From JACZXC01 sp036447375 (GTDB lineage: Bacteria; Myxococcota_A; UBA9160; SMWR01), in contig JAZFUU010000158.1 in NCBI GenBank assembly GCA_036447375.1, positions 1 through 5,360 of the forward strand: 5,360 bases of DNA, read 5' to 3'. Below, one piece after another: positions 1 through 5,360 of this stretch (within the stretch, counting starts at the first letter, position 1; every line of letters begins with the position of its first letter). Both the position numbers and the translations under genes were made by a program. The notes beneath the pieces are model-generated. The model had not been told where the DNA came from. It was given only the letters and a program-made list of their open reading frames with translations, and searched no databases.

Positions 1-1
1 C

Positions 2-223
2 GGAAAGTGGATCGATCGGGCCCACGCCCGCGGCTATTCGACCCAGGCCGAACTCCGAATGCTGGGACATGCTCATCTCATGAGGGAAGAGTACGACCAG
101 GCGCTGGGGGCGCTCGAAGGCGCCCTGCAGGCGGGCGGCCCACTCCGCGATGTCGTCGCCGCCGAGTTGGAGGCGCTGCGCGATGGCCTTCGCGTCGCGG
201 GATCCGCTTCCGGGGCCGAATGA
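2..223 (+). CDS. C-terminal end of a TPR-containing protein, probable paralogue of the downstream GT-C/TPR membrane protein (5' end outside window)
   Basis: An open frame runs from the left edge to a TGA at 221-223, giving 73 codons with no start in the window. Residues 13-42 of the fragment (STQAELRMLGHAHL..., then YDQALGALEGAL) have the helix-turn-helix pattern of a TPR: small residues at the packing positions and a Y/A-rich second helix. A capping helix (AAELEALRDGL) and a short Ser/Ala/Gly tail follow. From the Trp at position 8 it aligns without gaps to the last 62 residues of the next gene, with 23 identities in 57 (shared WI, TQ, EL, M, AHL, R.E, QA, AL, GG, D, A.L.AL). I infer that the missing upstream part is another membrane GT-C-like protein. 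A stand-alone TPR protein is the alternative. The next gene probably overlaps its 3' end in another frame. Confidence 0.75.
   Translation, partial: GKWIDRAHARGYSTQAELRMLGHAHLMREEYDQALGALEGALQAGGPLRDVVAAELEALRDGLRVAGSASGAE
169..173 (+). promoter_or_regulatory. Candidate Shine-Dalgarno GGAGG for the ATG at 183
   Basis: GGAGG lies 9 bases before the ATG at 183, inside the 3' end of the preceding gene. It is the main reason to choose 183 over 150 or 261 as the start of the membrane protein. It also reads as ordinary codons (ttg gag gcg) of the preceding gene, so it could be coincidental. Confidence 0.4.
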
Positions 224-1946
224 GGAGACGACGATCGCCCCCAGATCCGGGAAAAGGCAGGTGTCCAGCTCGACGGCCAGTCGGCGTGGATCGATTGCGC
301 GTGGATCGATTGCGCGGGCGTCGATCGCGAGGGGTGCGTATGTCCTGATCCTGGCCGCTTTCATCGGCGCGGCACTCAACATCTACGAGCCGGCGATGGA
401 GGGTGCCTTCGTTTCGGACGACTTGCACTACGTCGCCAACAATGAATTTGTCCACGAGCTCGATGTCGAGAGCGTGTTGGTCCTCTTCGATCCCTTCGGC
501 GATGCGACCGGTGCCGTCGTCAATTACACACCCGTGCATCTCCTGCTCCACGCGGTGGCGTGGAAGGCGTTCGAACGCGAGGTGCGCGGGCACCACGTTG
601 TCAACATCGTCTTCCACTGCCTGGCTTCTGTTCTGCTCATCGCGCTGTTCCTGCGCACCGGGATTCCCCGGACGGGCGCGATTCTCGGAGGCACCCTCTT
701 TCTGCTTCACCCGGCCAACGTCGAAGCGGTGGCCTGGATTTCCCAACTGAAGAGCAGCTCCAGCCTGGTGTTGTCGCTGGCCGCCCTGCTGGCCATGCCT
801 CGTCGAGCCGGGCTCGGGTGCGCCTTCTTCGTGCTGGCACTTTTCGCCAAGCCGACGGCGGCCTTCGTACTGCCCGTGGCGTTTCTCTTCGAGTGGACCG
901 ACACCCGTAGGAGTGATCCGCCCCATCGACCCATCCGTTGGAAATGGTTCGGGCTGATGGCGCTGATCTTTGTGGCCTACGCGGTTGTCGAGTTCAGCGC
1001 GCACCAACGTTCCGGAGCAGCCGAAGCGGTGCTGTACGACACTCCCTTCACCCTGGTCCGGACCGTCTTTGCGCTGGCGCTTCGATATTTGGTGATGTCC
1101 TCCACCTCTCTCGGTGTCTCGGCCTTTCACGAGCCGGAGCCCGCCACCTCGCCCCTCGATCCGTGGTGGCTGTGTTCGCTGATCGTACTGGGGCTGATCG
1201 GATGGCGGGTCGTCATCGTCCTGCTCGCGCGAAAAACGGAACTCGCCTACTGGGCCTGGGCGCTCGTCTCCTACGCTCCGGTCTCCCAGGTGTTTCCGTT
1301 CCTCTATCCGCTGGCGGATCGCTACCTCTACTTCATCCTGCCGGGATTGATCGGAGCGAGTTTCCTTGCCGGCGCAGAAGCGATCGAGCGCGGGCCGCCG
1401 CCGCTCGGGAGAATGCCGAGAATTCCGGTGGAATCGGTGTCGCGGGTGCTCCTTGCGTTGGGCCTGGTCGTCGCTGTGGTCTTCGGCGTTCGCAGCCACA
1501 CGCGTGCGGCGGTTTGGCGCAGCTCCGCGACGATCGTCGCGGACGCCGCGGCGCACTACCCCAACGGCGTATCGGCGAATCTGCTGCGGGCCAAGCGCGA
1601 CGCTCAGATGGGCGATGTCGATGGAGCCGTCGCCGGAGTTCGGGCTGCCATGCGGCGCGGGTACAATCGCTTCGAACAATTGCTCAACGATCCCGCCTTC
1701 GAGCCGGTGCGCGAGAGCCCGAAGTTTCGCGGGGTCGTCAGAGAGATCGCGGCGGGTTGGATCGCGTCGATTCGCGAGCTCGAGGATCCGACCCAGCTCG
1801 AGCTCCAGATGGCAGCCCAGGCTCATCTGGTTCGAAACGAACGCGCGCAGGCCGTCGAGATGTTTCGCCGCGCCCTCAGCCGCGGCGGAAAGTATGACGA
1901 TCTGATGCGCGCCCATCTTGCGGCGCTGGGCAGTTCCGTGGACTGA
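183..1946 (+). CDS. Multi-pass membrane GT-C glycosyltransferase-like protein with C-terminal TPR-like domain (TMTC/PMT-type)
   Basis: Probably an inner-membrane GT-C protein that transfers sugar from a polyprenyl-phosphate donor on the periplasmic side; the acceptor is unknown. Numbering is from the ATG at 150. A basic N-terminus (to residue 62) precedes the first helix (63-79). The following loop carries the acidic pair D90-D91 (FVSDDLHYVANNEF), where this fold places its catalytic acid. Family-typical motifs follow: HHVVNIVFH (148-156), LHPANVEAVAWISQLK (186-201) and LADRYLYFILPG (388-399). About 11-12 membrane segments end near residue 448. The outer C-terminal domain has TWR-type spacing (RAAVWRSSATI), a TPR-like hairpin at 474-503, an LLNDPAFEPVRESPKF motif (511-526) typical of TPR proteins, and a final TPR at about 549-580. 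Starts: ATG 150 overlaps the previous gene by 74 bases. ATG 183 has GGAGG at 169-173 with 9-base spacing and is preferred. GTG 261 (AAAAGG just upstream) is possible. The family assignment rests on motifs recognised by eye; enzymatic activity is inferred. Confidence 0.85.
   Translation: MAFASRDPLPGPNEETTIAPRSGKRQVSSSTASRRGSIARGSIARASIARGAYVLILAAFIGAALNIYEPAMEGAFVSDDLHYVANNEFVHELDVESVLVLFDPFGDATGAVVNYTPVHLLLHAVAWKAFEREVRGHHVVNIVFHCLASVLLIALFLRTGIPRTGAILGGTLFLLHPANVEAVAWISQLKSSSSLVLSLAALLAMPRRAGLGCAFFVLALFAKPTAAFVLPVAFLFEWTDTRRSDPPHRPIRWKWFGLMALIFVAYAVVEFSAHQRSGAAEAVLYDTPFTLVRTVFALALRYLVMSSTSLGVSAFHEPEPATSPLDPWWLCSLIVLGLIGWRVVIVLLARKTELAYWAWALVSYAPVSQVFPFLYPLADRYLYFILPGLIGASFLAGAEAIERGPPPLGRMPRIPVESVSRVLLALGLVVAVVFGVRSHTRAAVWRSSATIVADAAAHYPNGVSANLLRAKRDAQMGDVDGAVAGVRAAMRRGYNRFEQLLNDPAFEPVRESPKFRGVVREIAAGWIASIRELEDPTQLELQMAAQAHLVRNERAQAVEMFRRALSRGGKYDDLMRAHLAALGSSVD
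286..330 (+). repeat. Three in-frame 15-bp tandem repeats encoding (G/A)SIAR
   Basis: The unit GTGGATCGATTGCGC occurs perfectly at 286-300 and 301-315, followed by a degenerate third copy at 316-330 (GGGCGTCGATCGCGA). In the membrane protein's frame these encode GSIAR, GSIAR, ASIAR at residues 47-61, directly before the first membrane helix. The repeat adds three Arg to the predicted cytoplasmic N-terminus, consistent with a positive-inside anchor. Two identical copies imply recent slippage or unequal exchange, so copy number may vary between strains. Confidence 0.9.
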
Positions 1947-1955
1947 GGCTACGTG

Positions 1956-3182
1956 TCAGGGGCGGTCGGTCGGGAGCAGGGAGGTCGCGGGCGCGGGTCG
2001 CCCGGGGGTGTGGCGTGGAACCCTCCAGCGAAAGGTGCAGCGGTCGACGCGAAGATTCTCGATGGTGGCGAGTTCGATCGGCCTCGTATGGCAGGACCCC
2101 GGAACGACGAATGCGGTGACCCCGATCGCCCAGGCGGCGCAAGCTGCGATCGCCGCGGCCTGCGCGCGTGGTCGCTGCGCCACGGCCCGACCTCCCGCGA
2201 TCGCGACGGGGATGGCGAAGATGGTGAGTCCGCGTAGCAGATCGAGAGTGGTCCGCGCGGAAAACGGGGCGAGCCACAGCTCGTTGAGATACAGCACGAC
2301 AATGACGACGCACATCCACGCCAAGGGCCTGTGGTCGCGCCACAGCGCCGGCGCTCCGACCCAGGCCAGTCCGAGGCCGATAGGCCCGACCAGGGCGATG
2401 AGCGAGATCCAGTCGTGCCCGCGCGCCAGGTTGGCGCGTAGATAGTCACCGGGGGAGAACAGAAGTGCCTCCGCCAAGGTGCATCCGTCTGTCCAGTGAG
2501 CGGCGATCAGCGGGAGTGCGCCGAGGGCACCGACGGCGAGTGCCGTCAGGGCACGCCGATCGCGATTCGCCAGGGCGAGGACGCCACCGCACAGGCCCAA
2601 CAGCAGGGCGGCGGCGGTGTGCACCCAGAACGTCGCTGCCAGCAGGAGCGCGAGGACTGCGTACCGGTGCCTGGTTTGGGCCGCCAATGCCATCAGGGCG
2701 AGTCCGTAACCGACGGCTTCGATCTTCGGAAGACACCAGGAGAGAGCAAACGTATACGGGGCCCACGCGAAGAGTGCGGATGCCGCATCGGGGAGTGCCG
2801 CCGCCCGCTGGAAGGCGCGAAAGCCCGCGATCAGCACGATGGCGCCGAGGAGGCCCACGAACTTTGGGAACGCCGCGAGACCCAGCCACGGCGTTACCAG
2901 CGCGCCCAGTGCGTGGTAGGCGGGTGGGTAGACGCTTCGAATTTCAGGGCTTTCGCCCATCTGCTGGATCAGTCGCAGGTGAGGCAGGAGATCGGCGCCG
3001 CCGCGGAGATCACCGCCGCTCAGTTCGCTGGCTCCGAAGACGCTGCCGCCGAAGAGGAGCCATGCGTGGAGCGCGATGGCGGCGGCGGCACTTCCCCAGA
3101 ACCAGCGCCCAGCCACAGAGTGTCCACTTGTAGAGCGCCCACTCGTAGAGCGCCCACCCATGGGTCTGGACGCTGCGCGCAC
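1956..3182 (-). CDS. Multi-pass membrane protein, GT-C glycosyltransferase-like
   Basis: A 408-residue hydrophobic protein with roughly 10-12 predicted membrane segments (first 27-49, last 341-361). The first large loop, after the first helix, contains GGDLRGGADLLPHLRLIQQMGE written here in parts: acidic D58 and D64, then H68 within LLPHLRLIQ, then VYPPAYHALGAL (84-95). An acidic residue plus His, followed by a YPP..H segment, is common in the first loop of GT-C sugar transferases using polyprenyl-phosphate donors. I see no motif naming a subfamily, so donor and acceptor are unknown. The C-terminal tail (362-408) follows the last helix and contains C364 and C382. The start is GTG at 3182, 11 bases after the stop of the upstream TPR gene, without a clear ribosome binding site, so translational coupling is likely. 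ATG at 3161 (residue 8) is an alternative start. It ends 9 bases from the convergent + strand gene. A polytopic transporter or polymerase is possible; the GT-C call is moderate. Confidence 0.8.
   Translation of the reverse strand: MRAASRPMGGRSTSGRSTSGHSVAGRWFWGSAAAAIALHAWLLFGGSVFGASELSGGDLRGGADLLPHLRLIQQMGESPEIRSVYPPAYHALGALVTPWLGLAAFPKFVGLLGAIVLIAGFRAFQRAAALPDAASALFAWAPYTFALSWCLPKIEAVGYGLALMALAAQTRHRYAVLALLLAATFWVHTAAALLLGLCGGVLALANRDRRALTALAVGALGALPLIAAHWTDGCTLAEALLFSPGDYLRANLARGHDWISLIALVGPIGLGLAWVGAPALWRDHRPLAWMCVVIVVLYLNELWLAPFSARTTLDLLRGLTIFAIPVAIAGGRAVAQRPRAQAAAIAACAAWAIGVTAFVVPGSCHTRPIELATIENLRVDRCTFRWRVPRHTPGRPAPATSLLPTDRP
3111..3155 (-). repeat. Three in-frame 15-bp tandem repeats encoding GRSTS/GHSVA
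   Basis: Read on the - strand, the units are GGGCGCTCTACGAGT, GGGCGCTCTACAAGT (one mismatch) and a diverged GGACACTCTGTGGCT. They encode GRSTS, GRSTS, GHSVA at residues 10-24 of the membrane protein, immediately before its first helix. As in the + strand membrane gene, the copy nearest the helix is the most diverged. The DNA units of the two genes are not similar to each other. Confidence 0.85.
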
Positions 3183-3193
3183 CGGCGCGGAAG

Positions 3194-5360
3194 CTACGAG
3201 CGGCTCGCGTCCGCGGAATTGGACGTGCGCACGGCTTCGAGAAGTCGCCGCGCGTCATCCGCGCCCGCGAATTCGGAGTCGAGCCCCAGCGCCGTCTGCA
3301 AGGCCTGCTCTGCCTGTCGATTGCGCCCCATGGCGTAGAGGGTGAGTCCCAGGTGATAGTGGATGTCCGGCTCGGACGCGTCTTCGGAACCGTTCCGCTG
3401 CAATTCGACGGCGAATCGGAACTGCTGCAGGGCTGCCGCATACAACCCCTTCCGATAGTAGACGTAGCCCACGGTGTCGGCGGCGCCGGGGCTGTCATCC
3501 AGTGTCCCCTGCGCGTCCTTCGCGAGCCTTAGAGCGCGTTCCAGATCGGTGCCTTCCTCGGCCAGCAGGTAGGCCAGATCGTTTTTCGGCTCGGCCATAT
3601 CGGGATTGTCTTCGACGACTTTCTCCAGAGTCGCCATGGCCTTGTCGACATCGCCATGAACGATGTACAGCCTCGCCAACAGCTGCCGGGCTCCCGCGTG
3701 CAGCACGCCGGCCGCCTCCGCCTCCTCGAATGATCGCTGGGCATCCAGAAGTCGACCCTGTTCTCGATAAATCGCGAACAGAAGATCGACGGCTCCAGGT
3801 AGGCGGGGCGCGGCTTCGAAGGCCCGCAGAGCGTCGGTCTCGGCGCGGTCCAGATCGCCGGTCCGAGCCAGGAGATTGGCTCGGAGCAGCAGGATCTTCG
3901 GGCCGGCGCGGCGGGTCGCGATCACCTGATTCAATCGATCCAGCGCCTCCTGAACGCGTCCGGCACGGATGTCGAGGGACCCCAGTGCCTCGAGGACATC
4001 GAAATTCCGCGGGCGTCGCTCGAGTGCCGCGGAGAGATGGAGGAGCGTGCGCTCGGGGTGTCGTCCCGCCTCGTATTGGGCGTACAGGACGGCGGCCTCA
4101 GGGAGGGGCTCGGATTCGGCGAGCAACTGCTCGAGCACCTCGCGCCCTCTTGGATGCTGTCGCGTTCGGTAGAGGCAGCGGGCGCGCATCAGCCGCTCCT
4201 CCGACGAGAGGGTCACCCCGCGTCCGATCAGGGCTCGAAGCACGCGCAGGGCGACACCCCAGTCCTTTGCGTCGTGGTGGATCGCCGCCTTGAGCCGGTA
4301 GCCTTCGGATACGAAATCGCCCCGCATCGCCAGCGCCCGATCGATGGCGGCCACCGCCGCTGGCAGGTTTCCCAGCCGGTGCTCCGTCACAGCCAGCAAG
4401 CGCTGGGTCTCATAGCTTTCGTTCGTTCCCACCAGCGACCGCAGGATTTCGTGGGCGACTGAGGTTCGTCGCTCGGCCAGCGCGATCCGGGCCTTGGCAC
4501 GCTCCGTGATCGGGCTGTCTGGGGCCTCGTTGGACATTCTCACGAATGTGGCGCGCGCGTCGGCCAGCTGGCGCCGATTGAGCTGGATGCGCAGGGCCAC
4601 TTCCCAGGCCAGTGGAGAGTCGAGGCCGCTTTCGAGCACGTCGAGGAGGTACGCGACCGCGTCCGCGGATCGCCCGAATTTCACGAGAAAATTTGCGTAC
4701 AGCATGTGGGCCTGGGGGTCGTCCGGGCGCTCTTTGACGAGCTCCAGCATCACCTCTTCGCCCTCGCCGAGTCTCGATTCAAACAACGTCGCCAGGGTGC
4801 CCCAGTTCTCCAGCAGGCTGTCGTCGTAGTCCACCATCTTGCGGAGCGACCAGCGCCAGAACGGGATGCGTTTTGTACGGGCTGCGAAATTCCGGGCCGC
4901 ATCCGCGGTCGCCACGATCGCATCCGTGTTCCCCTGCTTTTCTGCGAATTCGACGGCTTCGCGGTAGGCCTGCTCGGTCTCGTTTTCGTGTCCTGGCCAT
5001 GTACCATACACACGAGCGCGTTCGACCAGGGCGCCGACGTATCTGTCATCCAGGGCCTGGGCCTTTTCGAAGGCCGCAATAGCGGCCTCGAAGATCGACA
5101 CGTCGGGAACGACTTCGTCGATGAGGCGCGCCTCGCGGATGCGAGCCTGATTCACCCGCCCCACCTGCATCCACGCGCTCGACAGATTCCCATTGAGTTC
5201 GATGGCGGTCCGTGCCGCGCTGAGTGCCTCCTTCGTATCTCGCTCGGTCAGGGCCTGCTGGGAACGCGCCAGGTGAACCAGGGGATCGTTGGGAGCTCTG
5301 AGTAGACCCGCCTCGATGATTTCGCTGACCCGCTCCGGGTCGTTGAACATCAGGAGCTGC
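3194..5360 (-). CDS. Large tetratricopeptide-repeat protein (N-terminus outside window)
   Basis: The frame is open from the right edge (upstream codons encode Q-L-L before the first in-window ATG at 5350), so at least 721 residues are present and the true start is probably outside. Nearly the whole protein is helical repeat. Clear TPR units, numbered from the ATG at 5350, lie near 244-277, 314-343, 451-480, 486-515, 553-583, 622-651 and 661-690, with weaker units between. They show the usual pattern of G/A/Y/P at packing positions, for example ADTVGYVYYRKGLYAAALQQ and DIHYHLGLTLYAMGRNRQAE. The block NDLAYLLAEEG, then DTVGYVYYRKG, then IHYHLGLTLYAMGR is a common C-terminal arrangement in bacterial TPR proteins, including those near exosortase/PEP-CTERM and exopolysaccharide genes. 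No membrane segment or catalytic domain is visible in this part. A scaffold or partner role for the membrane protein 11 bases downstream is inferred from the probable operon. It ends in a short Ser/Ala/Arg tail. Confidence 0.9.
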   Translation of the reverse strand, partial: QLLMFNDPERVSEIIEAGLLRAPNDPLVHLARSQQALTERDTKEALSAARTAIELNGNLSSAWMQVGRVNQARIREARLIDEVVPDVSIFEAAIAAFEKAQALDDRYVGALVERARVYGTWPGHENETEQAYREAVEFAEKQGNTDAIVATADAARNFAARTKRIPFWRWSLRKMVDYDDSLLENWGTLATLFESRLGEGEEVMLELVKERPDDPQAHMLYANFLVKFGRSADAVAYLLDVLESGLDSPLAWEVALRIQLNRRQLADARATFVRMSNEAPDSPITERAKARIALAERRTSVAHEILRSLVGTNESYETQRLLAVTEHRLGNLPAAVAAIDRALAMRGDFVSEGYRLKAAIHHDAKDWGVALRVLRALIGRGVTLSSEERLMRARCLYRTRQHPRGREVLEQLLAESEPLPEAAVLYAQYEAGRHPERTLLHLSAALERRPRNFDVLEALGSLDIRAGRVQEALDRLNQVIATRRAGPKILLLRANLLARTGDLDRAETDALRAFEAAPRLPGAVDLLFAIYREQGRLLDAQRSFEEAEAAGVLHAGARQLLARLYIVHGDVDKAMATLEKVVEDNPDMAEPKNDLAYLLAEEGTDLERALRLAKDAQGTLDDSPGAADTVGYVYYRKGLYAAALQQFRFAVELQRNGSEDASEPDIHYHLGLTLYAMGRNRQAEQALQTALGLDSEFAGADDARRLLEAVRTSNSADASRS

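Noticed and set aside
7..16. GTGGATCGAT at the left edge matches the first 10 bases of the 286-315 repeat unit
   Set aside because: It encodes different residues in a different frame (Trp-Ile-Asp of the upstream gene), and the match is short; probably chance.
938..1897. A 319-codon + strand frame inside the membrane gene
   Set aside because: Out-of-frame shadow with an Arg/Gly/Ala-rich translation and no recognisable motif.
78..1916. A 612-codon open frame on the - strand, antisense to almost the entire + strand membrane gene
   Set aside because: Its translation is Arg/Gly/His/Gln/Glu-rich with no domain pattern, whereas the opposite strand encodes clear membrane helices and GT-C motifs. 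Long antisense frames are expected in GC-rich genes.
1988..2004. Perfect 6-bp GC hairpin (CGGGCG, 5-base loop, CGCCCG) 42 bases after the + strand stop
   Set aside because: No T-tract follows on either strand, it lies inside the 3' coding end of the opposite gene, and such hairpins are common by chance at this GC content.
2496..3338. A 280-codon + strand frame opposite the - strand membrane gene
   Set aside because: Low-complexity hydrophilic translation antisense to a gene with convincing membrane segments, and it would also cross into the TPR gene.
4037..4462. A 141-codon + strand frame within the TPR gene
   Set aside because: Antisense to well-formed TPR units on the - strand; its composition shows no sign of independent coding.

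Overview
The window is GC-rich, densely coding bacterial DNA. GC-rich third codon positions, very short intergenic gaps, a GTG start and Ala/Arg-rich proteins suggest a high-GC, probably Gram-negative environmental bacterium. Myxococcota, Desulfobacterota or Binatota-like lineages would fit, but nothing here fixes the phylum. There is no rRNA, tRNA, CRISPR array, insertion sequence or phage gene, and no gene-free stretch longer than about 30 bases.

Layout: two groups of genes point at each other. On the + strand, positions 2-223 hold the last 73 codons of a gene with a TPR-like C-terminus. It is followed, with a probable overlap, by a multi-pass membrane protein (about 183-1946) of the TMTC/PMT-like GT-C type with a C-terminal TPR-like domain. 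On the - strand, transcription enters from the right edge with a very large TPR-repeat protein (5360 to 3194, N-terminus outside the window). Eleven bases later comes a second, shorter multi-pass GT-C-like membrane protein (3182 to 1956). The two convergent groups end only 9 bases apart.

How the genes may work together: both complete genes look like integral membrane enzymes or enzyme-like proteins of the GT-C fold. Members of that fold typically move sugars from polyprenyl-phosphate carriers onto proteins or glycans on the outer face of the cytoplasmic membrane. The TPR protein and TPR tails would supply protein-protein contacts. A surface glycosylation or envelope-polymer locus is the most reasonable reading, but substrate and product cannot be read from the sequence.

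Two points stand out. First, the truncated gene at the left edge ends in a sequence that aligns without gaps to the C-terminus of the next gene (23 of 57 identical residues by eye), so the + strand genes are probably tandem paralogues. Second, both membrane proteins carry three in-frame copies of a 15-bp repeat encoding a Ser/Arg-containing pentapeptide just before their first membrane helix, although the two repeat sequences are unrelated.
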